32,449 bases of DNA from an uncultured Oscillospiraceae bacterium (GCA_934446455.1 CAKSEE010000031.1:1-32449); one strand, 5' to 3'. Positions 14,650 to 23,876 are shown, counted from the first letter of the stretch. Program-made: numbers and translations. Notes: generated by a model not told the origin, from the sequence alone.

Positions 14650-15510
14650 ATGCACATGGTACAGGCAAAGGGCATTCTTTCCGCAAAAAACGGCATGAAC
14701 ATTTACCGCGGCTGCACCCACGGCTGCATTTACTGCGATGCACGCAGCGACTGCTACAACATGACCCACGCTTTCGAGGACGTTGAGGTAAAGCAAAACG
14801 CCCCGCAGCTGCTGGAGCAGGCGCTTAAAGCAAAGCGCCGCCGCTGCATGATAGGCACGGGCGCAATGTCAGATCCCTACCTTCATGCAGAAAAGGAGCT
14901 GCGCCTGACCCGCAGCTGCCTTGAACTAATCGAGCGCTACGGCTTCGGGCTTGCGATACAGACCAAATCCGACCTTATAATGCGCGACATTGACCTTATT
15001 GACAGCATAAACAGGCGCGCAAAGGCGGTGGTTCAGATGACCCTTACCACCGCCGACGAGGATTTGTGCCGCATTGCAGAGCCAAACGTCTGCACGACAA
15101 AGCGCCGCTTCGAGGTGCTTTGCGAAATGCACGACCGCGGCATTCACACCGTTGTATGGCTCTCCCCGCTGCTGCCCTACATCAACGATTCGCCCGAAAA
15201 CGTAGCCGCAATAGTGGACATGGCGGGAAAAGCGGGCTGCATGGGAATTATCTGCTTCGACATGGGGCTTACCCTGAGAAGCGGCGACAGGGAGCATTAC
15301 TACAGCGCGCTTGAGCGGCACTTTCCGGGGCTTCGCGAGCGCTATATCCGCGAGTACGGCGACGCGTATATGCTCACCTCGCCGAAAGCCGCTGAGCTCT
15401 GGCGCGTGTTTATCTCCGAGTGCCGCTCGCGCGGGATAGAGTACCACACGCAAGCCGTTTTCGACTTTATGCAAAGGTTTGAGGAAAACGAGCAGCTTAC
15501 GCTCTTTTAG
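14650..15510 (+). CDS. SPL-family radical SAM protein
   Basis: A 286-aa radical SAM enzyme of the group related to spore photoproduct lyase. The cluster motif C22-THG-C26-IY-C29 holds the [4Fe-4S] that cleaves S-adenosylmethionine. Other family features: NIYRGCTHGC in front of it, MIGTGAMSDPYLHAEK near 72-87, and LAIQTKSDLIMRDIDLI near 103-119, with the C-terminal half completing a TIM-barrel-like core. No partner domain is fused. The start has AGGGGTG 7 bases upstream. Its stop overlaps the stop of the convergent nucleotidyltransferase gene by 4 bases. True spore photoproduct lyases act on thymine dimers, but members of this broader group are mostly uncharacterised, so the substrate is unknown; a repair role is suggested by family and by the alkD-like neighbour. 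Confidence 0.9.
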   Translation: MHMVQAKGILSAKNGMNIYRGCTHGCIYCDARSDCYNMTHAFEDVEVKQNAPQLLEQALKAKRRRCMIGTGAMSDPYLHAEKELRLTRSCLELIERYGFGLAIQTKSDLIMRDIDLIDSINRRAKAVVQMTLTTADEDLCRIAEPNVCTTKRRFEVLCEMHDRGIHTVVWLSPLLPYINDSPENVAAIVDMAGKAGCMGIICFDMGLTLRSGDREHYYSALERHFPGLRERYIREYGDAYMLTSPKAAELWRVFISECRSRGIEYHTQAVFDFMQRFEENEQLTLF

Positions 15511-16529
15511 GCGCGCAGGGCAAGCTCGTTTACCGCCGCATGCAGCTCGCGCAGGCGCTTTTTGTCCGGCTCGGCGGGAAGCTCAGTTTCCCGCTCCGCG
15601 CGTTCCATGCGCTCGTCAAGCGCGTTCAGAAGCTCCGCAAACTCCTCTGTCGGCGCGTCGTTCTCGTCAAGATACGCACCGTTTCTTATGCTTATAAGCA
15701 GGTCGTGTTCCTTTTCACGGTATGTCACTATCTCGCCGCGTTCGAGGATATCGAAGCACATATAGTAAAGCCGCACAAGGTGCATCATGTGCTTGCCGAG
15801 CTTGCCGTGGCTCATGGCGTTCTCGTTGCGCTTGCCCATTACGCTGTAGGAGCGCACAATGCTGTTAAGCTCCGACCAAAGCCCCACATAGTCCCGCAGC
15901 GGGTAGTGCGTGAGCGTGACGTCCATATATATCTCCGTGTCATAGCCCTCGCGCTCCGAAACGTCCGTGTAGAGCCGCAGCGCGTCGTTCGGGAACTGCG
16001 CGCAACGGCTTCTTATGTGGAGCATGGCGCGCTCAATCGAGCGCAGTATGTGCTTTTCCTGCTGTGACTGCGCCGCGCTGCGGGCGGTCTTGTTCTCCAG
16101 CCTGCGAAGCTGCGCGCCCGCGTATCCCGCAAAGGCGTTCACCGCGCGCCGCGACAAAAACAGCCCCGCGTTGTCAAGCACAAGCCGCCCCGCCTGCGAA
16201 AGGTAAAGGTAATGCTCCGCGCGGCAGCCGAGTATCTCTATAGTATTCGGGTTGTTTGACGAAAGCAGCTTTATAAGCTTGTCTGCGGAATATACCACCG
16301 TATCCGTAGGCACGTCCGTCACCTGCTCAAAGTCCTCGCCCGTCAGCAGCGCCGTCCTGCCGTTGAGCGCAAAGCCCCTTATATCAACGTCGCTGCCCTC
16401 GATCTCCGTGCCGTATGCGTGGCTGCCGCCCAACGTCAGCAGGGCTGTCCTGCCGCCGAGATTCGGGTCGGCGCGCAGAAAATCATAAGCGGGCGTTTTA
16501 AGCAGCGCCTTTATTTCGTTCAGTTCCAT
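15507..16529 (-). CDS. RlaP-type nucleotidyltransferase (DNA polymerase beta superfamily)
   Basis: A 340-aa protein with a minimal nucleotidyltransferase core at the N-terminus: LGGSHAYGTEIEGSDVDIRG, that is G34-G-S36 followed by the metal-binding D47 and D49. This spacing and the long helical C-terminal part (AMLHIRSRC..., LRDYVGLWSELNSIV) match the RlaP family named for association with RNA repair systems in some bacteria. The last 50 residues are a charged helix (EFAELLNALDERMERAERE). ATG 16529 has GGAGGG directly upstream; longer in-frame starts would run into the promoter. It has its own promoter and no ligase or kinase partner in the window, so a link to RNA repair is only by family. 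Confidence 0.85.
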   Translation of the reverse strand: MELNEIKALLKTPAYDFLRADPNLGGRTALLTLGGSHAYGTEIEGSDVDIRGFALNGRTALLTGEDFEQVTDVPTDTVVYSADKLIKLLSSNNPNTIEILGCRAEHYLYLSQAGRLVLDNAGLFLSRRAVNAFAGYAGAQLRRLENKTARSAAQSQQEKHILRSIERAMLHIRSRCAQFPNDALRLYTDVSEREGYDTEIYMDVTLTHYPLRDYVGLWSELNSIVRSYSVMGKRNENAMSHGKLGKHMMHLVRLYYMCFDILERGEIVTYREKEHDLLISIRNGAYLDENDAPTEEFAELLNALDERMERAERETELPAEPDKKRLRELHAAVNELALRA

Positions 16530-16551
16530 ACTATCCCTCCGTTCTGTAAAC

Positions 16552-16580
16552 ATATTACCACTAACGCCGCAGGGATTCAA
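16552..16580 (-). promoter_or_regulatory. Promoter of the RlaP-type gene
   Basis: Minus strand TTGAAT (16580-16575), 17 bases, TAATAT (16557-16552), about 15 bases before the ribosome site. It lies just beyond the metH terminator, so the gene is independently transcribed. Confidence 0.8.
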
Positions 16581-16597
16581 GGAAAATAATATGCGAA

Positions 16598-16626
16598 AAC
16601 CCGCCATGAAATGTCCACGGCGGGTT
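16598..16626 (-). terminator. Intrinsic terminator after metH
   Basis: Arms AACCCGCCGTG and CATGGCGGGTT (11 bp with one G-U pair, 7-base loop) followed on the minus strand by TTTTCGC, 20 bases after the metH stop. This closes the long minus-strand gene run that starts near 24.9 kb. Confidence 0.85.
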
Positions 16627-16645
16627 ATTCCGTTATATGGAGCCG

Positions 16646-19036
16646 TTATGAGCCGTAAACGCGCCGCGCGATATCCACGGTTTCCTTTGCGTCCTTTGCA
16701 TAGAAATCCGCGCCTATCTTCTGCGCGTATTCGGGCGTGAGTACCGCGCCGCCCACAACTATCCTGCAGTCAACATGATTATCGTGCAGCAGCTTTATCG
16801 TGTTCTCCATGCTCTTGAGCGTTGTGGTCATGAGCGCGGAAAGCCCCACGAGCTTCGCGCCGTACTTCACCGCAGCGTCCACTACCGCCTGATAATCAAC
16901 GTCCTTGCCGAGGTCTATCACCTCGAAGCCGTAGTTTTCGAGCAGCGTTTTCACGATGTTCTTGCCAATATCGTGGATATCACCCTTTACCGTGCAGAGC
17001 ACCACCCTGCCGCGGCTCTCGCTTGCGCCGCCCGTGCTTGCTATGTGCTGCTTTACAACGTCGAACGCCGCCTGCGCCGCGCCTGCGGACTGTATAAGCT
17101 GCGGCAGGAATATCGTGCCCTTTTCAAACTTCTCGCCCACGGTATCAAGCGCGGGGATAAGTTGCTCGTTTATAAGCGTCATGGGGTCTGTGCCTGCGGA
17201 AAGCAGCGCCTGCGCCGCTGCGGCGCAGTCCGCCTTAAGCCCGTCGGCAACGGCGCGCGCTATGTCGGAGGTTTCCCCCGAAGCCTGCGCGCCCGCAGAA
17301 GTCTGCTTTACCTGCGAGGTGATGATGTTATCCGCACCGAAGCGCGAGATAAAGTCCGCGCCGTTCCTGTCGTAGCCTGAAAGCAGCCTGAACGCCGCGA
17401 CAGCGCCCGCCATAACGGCTATGTTCGGGTTGATTATGGGGAGAGTAAGCCCGTTGTTCATTGCCATTGTAAGGAACGTGCTGTTTACAAGCTCGCGGTT
17501 CGGCAGCCCGAACGAGATGTTGGACACGCCAAGCACCGTTTTAAGCCCGAGCCTCTGCGTGACCATGCGCACCGCCTTAAGCGTTTCCGCAGCGCCGTCC
17601 TGCTCCGCAGAGGCGGTGAGCGTAAGGCAGTCGATGTAGATGTCGCTTTTTGGTATGCCGAGCGCCAGCGCGCGCTCCATAATGCGCTCGGCTATCTCAA
17701 AGCGCTGCTCCGCTTTAGGCGGAATGCCGTTCTCGTCAAGAGTAAGCCCCACGACCGCCGCGCCGTATTTCTTTACAAGCGGCAGCACCGTGCGCAGCTT
17801 CTCCTCCTCGCCGTTTACGGAGTTTACAATGGGCTTGCCCGAAACCGTGCGCAGCGCCGCTTCAAGCACGTCAAGCTCGGTGGTGTCTATTTGCAGCGGC
17901 GCGTCCGTAACGGTCTGGATAGCGTCTACAGCCGCAAGCATCATTTCCTTTTCGTCTATGTCGGGCAGTCCCACGTTCACGTCGAGAATCTCCGCGCCCG
18001 CTGCGGTCTGGTCTATCGCCTGCCGCATGATGTAGTCGAGGTCGCGGCGCTTGAGCGCCTCTTTGAAAAGCTTTTTGCCCGTGGGATTTATACGCTCTCC
18101 GATAATGCGCACGGTGTCAAGCTCCACCACCCTGCTTGCGGAGCATACCGCGGCGGGTATCTCCCTTTCGGGCTTTTTGGGGGACTTTCCGCGCAGCGCA
18201 GCGCACACCGCCTTTATAAACTCGGGCGTTGTGCCGCAGCACCCGCCGAAACACTTTACGCCAAGCTGCGCTATGCGCCCGATATCCTGCGCGTACTGCT
18301 CGGGCGTTACGCTGTACAGGTTGGTTTTCGGGTCGGGCAGACCGGCGTTCGGGCGGATTATCACAGGAACGCTGCTCCAGCGCATTATTTCCTCGGCAAT
18401 AGGGTACGCCTCGTCGGGACCCAGCGAGCAGTTCATGCCGATAACGTCCGCGCCAAGTCCCGAGAGCGTAAGCGCCATAGAAGCCGCCGAGCAGCCCGTG
18501 AACGTGCGCAGGCTCTGCTCAAATGACATGGTAACGACAACGGGCAGGTCGGTGTTTTCCTTTGCCGCGAGAAGCGCCGTCTTTACCTCCATAAGGTCGG
18601 TCATGGTTTCTATCGCAATGAAGTCCGCGCCGCGCCCCGCAAGCATTATCTCCTTAAACATCTCGTACGCCTCGCTTACAGGCATATCGCCTGTCGGGCG
18701 CATCATTCGCCCGAGCGAGCCAACGTCGAGCGCCACGAGCGCGTCCGTTCCCGCGCACGCCCTGCGCGCTATCTCAATTCCCTTTTCAACCACTTGCGTT
18801 ACGGTGTAGCGGCTGTCGCGCAGCTTGTGGGCGTTCGCGCCGAATGTGTTGGCATATACCGCCTGCGCTCCTGCGGAAATGTACTGTCGGTGAATGTCCT
18901 CAATAAGCTCGGCGTTCGTGAAATTAAGCTCCTCGGGCAGCCCGCCGAGCTTCAAGCCGCTTGCCTGAAGCATTGTTCCCATAGCGCCGTCAAAAACAAC
19001 GTAGCCGTTGCTTTTCAGCAGTTCCTTGAAAGTCAT
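16646..19036 (-). CDS. metH: B12-dependent methionine synthase, short form without reactivation domain
   Basis: A 796-aa cytosolic enzyme that moves a methyl group from methyltetrahydrofolate to homocysteine through cobalamin. Homocysteine domain at 1-290 with zinc ligands C203 (MNCSLGP) and C266-C267 (GGCCGTTP). Folate (pterin-binding) domain at about 305-570 (RIIGERINPTGKK, GAEILDVNVGLPD). Cobalamin cap and Rossmann domain at about 585-796 with GDIHDIGKN, where H688 is the lower axial cobalt ligand. The C-terminal AdoMet-dependent activation domain of enterobacterial MetH (about 1200 aa) is absent, as in many Clostridia, where reactivation is done by a separate protein. Ribosome site AGGAG precedes ATG 19036. 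It is 30 bases behind the DUF4129-like gene and may be co-transcribed. No cobalamin or SAM riboswitch is seen next to it. Confidence 0.96.
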   Translation of the reverse strand: MTFKELLKSNGYVVFDGAMGTMLQASGLKLGGLPEELNFTNAELIEDIHRQYISAGAQAVYANTFGANAHKLRDSRYTVTQVVEKGIEIARRACAGTDALVALDVGSLGRMMRPTGDMPVSEAYEMFKEIMLAGRGADFIAIETMTDLMEVKTALLAAKENTDLPVVVTMSFEQSLRTFTGCSAASMALTLSGLGADVIGMNCSLGPDEAYPIAEEIMRWSSVPVIIRPNAGLPDPKTNLYSVTPEQYAQDIGRIAQLGVKCFGGCCGTTPEFIKAVCAALRGKSPKKPEREIPAAVCSASRVVELDTVRIIGERINPTGKKLFKEALKRRDLDYIMRQAIDQTAAGAEILDVNVGLPDIDEKEMMLAAVDAIQTVTDAPLQIDTTELDVLEAALRTVSGKPIVNSVNGEEEKLRTVLPLVKKYGAAVVGLTLDENGIPPKAEQRFEIAERIMERALALGIPKSDIYIDCLTLTASAEQDGAAETLKAVRMVTQRLGLKTVLGVSNISFGLPNRELVNSTFLTMAMNNGLTLPIINPNIAVMAGAVAAFRLLSGYDRNGADFISRFGADNIITSQVKQTSAGAQASGETSDIARAVADGLKADCAAAAQALLSAGTDPMTLINEQLIPALDTVGEKFEKGTIFLPQLIQSAGAAQAAFDVVKQHIASTGGASESRGRVVLCTVKGDIHDIGKNIVKTLLENYGFEVIDLGKDVDYQAVVDAAVKYGAKLVGLSALMTTTLKSMENTIKLLHDNHVDCRIVVGGAVLTPEYAQKIGADFYAKDAKETVDIARRVYGS

Positions 19037-19066
19037 AGCGTTATCTCCTGTTTTACTGTTCTTTTC

Positions 19067-20362
19067 CTATTTTCCTATTTCCCGCAGAAGCTGCTCCTCA
19101 AAGTCAAGCTCCTGCGCGCTCGGCTGTCTTTCGCCGTAGCGCACCTCGTCGTATATCGCGGCAAGCCGCCGTATATGCTCAATGCGGAACGCAAGCTCGC
19201 CCTTTTGCGCGTGTACCGTAGTAGTGTCCCATTCCGCCTGTGCAAAAGGCGTGTTCCTCAGCCTGCACAGAAACAGCGCGTACCCCAGCCGAAAGCGCTC
19301 GGCGGGGTCGGTTTCGCGGCGGTAACGCTTTAGCAGCGCCTGCTCCCTGCGGCGGCGCGAGCGGTTCACGGCGCGCTCGGAATCAATGTCGCTCACCTCG
19401 TCGGCAAACGGCAGCGGCTCGGGCGCGGCGTTCTCCCTGAAAAGCGGCGCGAACAGTCCCTTTATAAACTCCCATATCTCCCTGCGAAAACGCACCGCAA
19501 GCACGACAAGCGCCGCCGCGACAAGGAAATTGAGCAGCGAGTAAATGCCGTTATCCGCGGGCGTTATACTGATATACCCCTCGCTCTCAAAGCTCTCGGG
19601 GTCGTCCTGCGGTATATGTTCGCCGCTTTTAAGCAGCTTCAGCAGCAGCGCGATAAGCGCCTTTATACCGCTCGCGGCAAGCTCTGCCAGCGGCTTTGCG
19701 AAAAGGAAAAGCCCCACGATAAGCACGCATACCCCCGCAATAAGCGCCGCGTTGTAGCCACGCAGCCCCTGCGGCAGCACCGAGCGCCCCTCGGAGCGCT
19801 GGCGGGTGCGCGTGTCTATATTCGTCTGATTTGCGAGAACCGCGGCAGCCGCCGTCAGCACGCCGAACACCACGCACAGCTGAAACGTCCCCGCGCCGCT
19901 CACGCTCTTGTCGGGTACGAACCACAGCAGTATCGAAGCGACAAGCGCCGCCACAAAATACAGCCCGAACCACCCGCGCGAAAACACGTCAGAATACTCA
20001 AGGTCCACCGACCTGCGCCCGCCATAGTACGCGATAATGCACGCAGGCAGAATGTAAAGGTACAGCCCTGCCGACAGCCCCATAAGAGCCGTTGCAAGGG
20101 CGAAAATCCCCGCAGGCAAAAGCACTGCCGCGCGCGAAGCGAACACCGCAAGCGGCTTGCCCCTGCGCGAAAACGCGCCGTGCGCCGCCCACGCCCCGCA
20201 CAGCCTGCCGAGAAGCCGGAATGCGCCCATGCACGCAAAAAACGCCGCGTAATGCCACCACACATACTCCCCGAAGCCCACGCCCTCGCACAGCACCGCA
20301 AACGGGAACAGCGTGAGAAGCTGACACAGTGAAGCCGCCGCATATAATCGTCTGTCTGTCAT
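19067..20362 (-). CDS. DUF4129-like multi-pass membrane protein of a MoxR/DUF58 cluster
   Basis: A 431-aa membrane protein. Roughly six hydrophobic segments occupy 1-200, one lies at about 208-250 (AGVCVLIVGLFLF, IKALIALLLKLL), one more at about 275-295 (LLNFLVAAALVVLAV), and a basic soluble C-terminal part follows. That tail (RFRLGYALFLCRLRNTP, IEHIRRLAAIYDEVRYGE) resembles the DUF4129 segment usually found at the end of transglutaminase-like proteins in these clusters. The transglutaminase core itself is missing. Its ATG overlaps the DUF58 stop (ATGA), so the two are coupled. Probable role: membrane part of a MoxR-dependent maturation or envelope complex. Family call is moderate because it rests on the C-terminus and on the neighbours. 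Confidence 0.75.
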   Translation of the reverse strand: MTDRRLYAAASLCQLLTLFPFAVLCEGVGFGEYVWWHYAAFFACMGAFRLLGRLCGAWAAHGAFSRRGKPLAVFASRAAVLLPAGIFALATALMGLSAGLYLYILPACIIAYYGGRRSVDLEYSDVFSRGWFGLYFVAALVASILLWFVPDKSVSGAGTFQLCVVFGVLTAAAAVLANQTNIDTRTRQRSEGRSVLPQGLRGYNAALIAGVCVLIVGLFLFAKPLAELAASGIKALIALLLKLLKSGEHIPQDDPESFESEGYISITPADNGIYSLLNFLVAAALVVLAVRFRREIWEFIKGLFAPLFRENAAPEPLPFADEVSDIDSERAVNRSRRRREQALLKRYRRETDPAERFRLGYALFLCRLRNTPFAQAEWDTTTVHAQKGELAFRIEHIRRLAAIYDEVRYGERQPSAQELDFEEQLLREIGK

Positions 20363-21483
20363 TCGTCGTCACCTGCCTCGGGGGGATAGAGCTTTCGCGG
20401 TATGTGTCGCGATTCGCAGAAGTCGGTTTCGTCAGCGCCCGTTGTGAGAATAAAGCAGCCCTTCCCCGCCTGCGACGCCGCGCGCAGGAAGTCCGCAGCG
20501 CGCTCGCTTACAAAAGCGGTTATAAGAACGACGTCCGTATAGCCCGAAATGTCTAGCGTTTCAATATAGTCGTCGATATGCCGCACGCAGCCGTTTTTAA
20601 GCTCCGCGAGAATGCGCAGCAGCTCGATTGTGTGGGCGTAGCCCTCCGCGCAGGGCGTTTCAAGCGGCTGCACGGTGTTCGCACAGAGCGCGCAGGGCGT
20701 TCGCGCGGCGCGGCAAACGTCAAGCATGAACGCCGCAGCCTTAATCTGCGCCTCAATATCCGTAACGGACAGCCTGCGCCGCTCGTCCGTGAAGCTGCGC
20801 TGCAGATTCATCACAATAAGCATCGAGCGCTCGGTGGTGAACTCGCTGCTGTATACCATAGGTCTGCCCGTGCGCGCCGTCTGCGCCCAGTGAATGCGGC
20901 TCATAGGCTCGCGCCCCGTGTACTCGCGCGCGCCGCTTATCATAAACGGGTCGGGCAGGACAAAGCGCCGCACGGCTATATCTCCGATAAACGCCTCGCG
21001 CGAAAGCTCTCCGCACTCTATTTCCGCAGGAATGGGCAGCACGCGCACACGCTGCTCGGTCTTTATAAGCATTGTGGGTCTGCAAAGTCCAAAAAGGTCG
21101 CTTGCCGACACGGAAACGTCGTTTACGGCAAACACGCCGCGCTTCTCGCAGCGCACGCGCCACACCCTGCGGCACTTCTGCCGCCCGCGCAGCACGAATA
21201 TTCCCGCGACAAGGCCGCGCTGCTCGGTTTTGTCGGCGGTTTCCTGCGAAGCGCCCACAAAGCTCAGCCTGCGCGAGCAGCTTATCTCCGTCCTTACCCA
21301 CGGAAGCGGCAGCCACTTTGCGTTCTCTATCTCCTCAACGGCCTCAAACTCGTCGCCCTCGAACACCTCCGTCTTACTAAGCGTAAGCGTGTAGGTAACG
21401 CCCTTAAGCGCATATTTTTTGTAGACAAGATACTGCGCCGCAAGCACCGCCGCGAGAATGAGCGCCATCAGCACAAGCTCCAT
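20359..21483 (-). CDS. DUF58 family protein (MoxR partner)
   Basis: A 374-aa protein with a hydrophobic N-terminus (residues 1-20, MELVLMALILAAVLAAQYLV), a beta-rich part, and the DUF58 signature near 190-215 (GAREYTGREPMSRIHWAQTA), followed by a von Willebrand A-like domain (MLIVMNLQ...; DVVLITAFVSERAADFL). In the vWA part the first metal-site motif reads MNLQRSF instead of DxSxS, so metal-dependent adhesion is doubtful. DUF58 proteins occur with MoxR ATPases as adaptor/partner proteins. ATG 21483 overlaps the moxR stop by one base (TGATG), indicating coupled translation and matched amounts. Confidence 0.92.
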   Translation of the reverse strand: MELVLMALILAAVLAAQYLVYKKYALKGVTYTLTLSKTEVFEGDEFEAVEEIENAKWLPLPWVRTEISCSRRLSFVGASQETADKTEQRGLVAGIFVLRGRQKCRRVWRVRCEKRGVFAVNDVSVSASDLFGLCRPTMLIKTEQRVRVLPIPAEIECGELSREAFIGDIAVRRFVLPDPFMISGAREYTGREPMSRIHWAQTARTGRPMVYSSEFTTERSMLIVMNLQRSFTDERRRLSVTDIEAQIKAAAFMLDVCRAARTPCALCANTVQPLETPCAEGYAHTIELLRILAELKNGCVRHIDDYIETLDISGYTDVVLITAFVSERAADFLRAASQAGKGCFILTTGADETDFCESRHIPRKLYPPEAGDDE

Positions 21484-22430
21484 CAGCCTATATCCTCGCT
21501 CGGCACGGGAACGCTGCCAAGAACCTGCGACAGCACCTCGCCCGCGGCGTTTTCAGCCGAGCCGTTGACGGAATACCCGCGGCAGATGAGCCTGTGGCAT
21601 ACCACAACGGGCGCAGCCTTGATAACGTCCTGCGGCTTTGCGTAGTCCCTGCCGTCGATTGCGGCGAGCGCGCACGCCATGCGCTTGAGCGCCTGTGCGC
21701 CGCGCGTTGAAAGCCCGAGCCTTACTCCCGCGTGGGTGCGGGTGCGCGCGGCAATATCCGCAATGTAGCCGCATACCGCGTCCGTTACCTTTACGCTGTC
21801 AGCCTCGCGCTGCGCCGCAAGAATATCGCCCACGCCGCAAACGGGCTTTATGTCGCGCGCGGGGTCTGCGCTGCTGCCGCCGCTTATCGCAAGCAGCTCC
21901 TGCCCGCGCTCGGGGTATCCAAGCGCCAGACGTATCATAAAGCGGTCGAGCTGCGCTTCGGGCAGGGGGTATGTTCCCTGTATTTCCGCAGGGTTTTGCG
22001 TTGCTATGACGAAAAAGGGCTGCTGAATCGGCAGCGTGTCGCCGTCTACGGTAGCCTGCCGCTCCTCCATGCACTCGAGAAGCGCGGACTGCGTGCGCGG
22101 CGTCGCGCGGTTTATCTCGTCTGCCAGAAGTACGTTTGTGAAAACCGGACCCTTTCTCAGCACGAACTCCTGCTGCTTTACGTTGAACCAGTTTATGCCC
22201 GTGATGTCCGACGGCAGCAGATCGGGCGTAAACTGTATCCGGCGGAATTCGCCCTCGACGGAGCGCGCAAGCGAACGCGCAAGCAGCGTTTTGCCCGTGC
22301 CCGGTACGTCCTGCAGCAGAACGTGCCCTCCCGCGAAAAGCGCGGCGCACACAAGCCGTATCTGCGGGCGCTTGCCCTTTACAGCAAGGGATATGTTATC
22401 CGTCAGTTTCTCACAAAGCTCTTTTATCAT
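21483..22430 (-). CDS. MoxR-family AAA+ ATPase
   Basis: A 315-aa AAA+ ATPase, chaperone-like, thought to mature or activate vWA-domain partner complexes. Walker A DVPGTGKT at 41-48, Walker B VLLADEINRA with D104-E105, sensor 1 FFVIATQNP, and the MoxR hallmark GTYPLPEAQLDRFM are all intact; the C-terminal lid contains LGLSTRGAQALKR. Full family length. It starts 3 bases after the MATE stop (ribosome site AAAGGA inside the MATE end) and overlaps the DUF58 gene, so the order MATE-moxR-DUF58-DUF4129 is a tight operon. Confidence 0.95.
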   Translation of the reverse strand: MIKELCEKLTDNISLAVKGKRPQIRLVCAALFAGGHVLLQDVPGTGKTLLARSLARSVEGEFRRIQFTPDLLPSDITGINWFNVKQQEFVLRKGPVFTNVLLADEINRATPRTQSALLECMEERQATVDGDTLPIQQPFFVIATQNPAEIQGTYPLPEAQLDRFMIRLALGYPERGQELLAISGGSSADPARDIKPVCGVGDILAAQREADSVKVTDAVCGYIADIAARTRTHAGVRLGLSTRGAQALKRMACALAAIDGRDYAKPQDVIKAAPVVVCHRLICRGYSVNGSAENAAGEVLSQVLGSVPVPSEDIG

Positions 22431-22433
22431 GGT

Positions 22434-23837
22434 CTACGTCCTTTCAGCGTCGTTGTGCGGCGCGTCGTCCTTTGGCATTGAGCGCAGCGTGAATATCGCG
22501 ATCGTTCCTATCATAACGGCGCATACCGTCCATATCACAGGCTCGGACAGCACCACGCCGAAATATCCGCCTATCTCCCTTACCGTTGAGCCTACCGTGC
22601 CGTCCTTACCGCCAAAAAGCGGTATCATAAACGCCACGGTGCAGAACTTCCACACAAGCTCGATTATGCTCGCAATTATCGGCACAATGCTCCTGCCAAG
22701 ACCCTGAAGCGAGCTTCTGAGCCCCAGAAGCACTGCGAGGCAGTAGTAAAACGGCACGTTCCACCTGAGATAGAGTACCGCCGTGTCTGCAATGGCGGCG
22801 TCCGTTCCGGGGACTATCATTCCCACAAGGTATTTGCCCGCAAAGAACACAAGCAGCACCGCAAGCGTCGCCCACCCGAACATAAGCGCCAGTCCCTCGC
22901 GTATACCCCTGCGAATGCGCGAATACTGCCCCGCGCCCCTGTTCTGCGAGCAGAACGTGACGAGCGTTGCGCTTACCGCCGAGAACGGCATTATTGTAAG
23001 GCCGAATATGCGCCGCGCGGCAGTGTGGGCGGCGATAACGTCCTCGCCAAAACCGTTTATGCCGTTTTGCAGCACTATCGAGCCGATATCCACTATAGAA
23101 TACATAAGCGCCATGCCAAGCCCTGCGGATAGAAGCTCCGCCGTTGAATGCGCCGTGAACACAAAATCCCCGCGCTTTACCACAAGGAAAGACCTGCGCT
23201 TTATAAGGTACACAAGACACACGACAGCCGAGATAAGCTGCGCTGCAACCGTAGCGAGAGCTGCGCCCGCAACGCCCAGTTCAAACACGCACACAAGCAG
23301 CAGGTCAAGCACGATATTGAGCGCCGCGGCAATTATAAGGATAACGAGCGGCACGACGCTGTCGCCCACAGCGCGCAGTATGCCTGCCTCAAGGTTGTAA
23401 AAGAGCGTTACTACAAGCCCCGCCGCCACTATCATAAGGTAGGTGCGCGCCTCTGCGAAAATGGTGTCGGGCGTGTCAAGCGCGCGCAGAAGCGGGGATA
23501 TGAAGCAGAGCGTCCCCGCAATGATAAGCGCGGTCGCCGCGCCCGAAAACACGGTCATGCGCGCAATCGTCCTGCGAAGCTCCTCATGGTCGCCCGCGCC
23601 GAAGTTCTTTGCGGCAATTATCGCAAAGCCTGTCACAAGCCCGTTTATTATGTTGAACATCAGCGACACCACAGACGTTGTAGAGCCTACCGCAGCAAGC
23701 GAGCCCTTTCCGAGGTGCTGTCCTATAATTATCGTATCCGCAAGCGTGTATGCCTGCTGAAACACGCTTCCAAGCAGTATCGGCAGCGCAAAGGCTATAA
23801 TAAGCTTAAGCGGGCTGCCTTTTGTAAGATCCTTCAT
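22434..23837 (-). CDS. MATE family efflux transporter
   Basis: A 467-aa, twelve-helix membrane protein of the multidrug and toxin extrusion family, which exports organic cations and other compounds against Na+ or H+. The N-terminal MATE pattern is clear: PLKLIIAFALPILLGSVFQQAYTLADT, GSTTSVVSLMFNIINGLVTGFAI and AAKNFGAGDHEELRR; the second half repeats it (AVSATLVTFCSQNRGAGQYSR). Length is typical. Ribosome site AAAGGTG precedes ATG 23837. It lies between a DMT transporter (39-base gap) and moxR (3-base gap). Substrate cannot be predicted. Confidence 0.94.
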   Translation of the reverse strand: MKDLTKGSPLKLIIAFALPILLGSVFQQAYTLADTIIIGQHLGKGSLAAVGSTTSVVSLMFNIINGLVTGFAIIAAKNFGAGDHEELRRTIARMTVFSGAATALIIAGTLCFISPLLRALDTPDTIFAEARTYLMIVAAGLVVTLFYNLEAGILRAVGDSVVPLVILIIAAALNIVLDLLLVCVFELGVAGAALATVAAQLISAVVCLVYLIKRRSFLVVKRGDFVFTAHSTAELLSAGLGMALMYSIVDIGSIVLQNGINGFGEDVIAAHTAARRIFGLTIMPFSAVSATLVTFCSQNRGAGQYSRIRRGIREGLALMFGWATLAVLLVFFAGKYLVGMIVPGTDAAIADTAVLYLRWNVPFYYCLAVLLGLRSSLQGLGRSIVPIIASIIELVWKFCTVAFMIPLFGGKDGTVGSTVREIGGYFGVVLSEPVIWTVCAVMIGTIAIFTLRSMPKDDAPHNDAERT

Positions 23838-23876
23838 CTTTTGTTCACCTTTTTATATCTTATATCTGTAGTGTAT

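Noticed and set aside
15540..16067. Plus-strand frame of 175 codons after the radical SAM gene
   Set aside because: It is antisense to the RlaP-type gene, has no ribosome site and reads as biased His/Arg/Val-rich sequence.
19037..19066. Possible SAM or cobalamin riboswitch before metH
   Set aside because: Only 30 bases separate metH from the gene before it, too little for either element.
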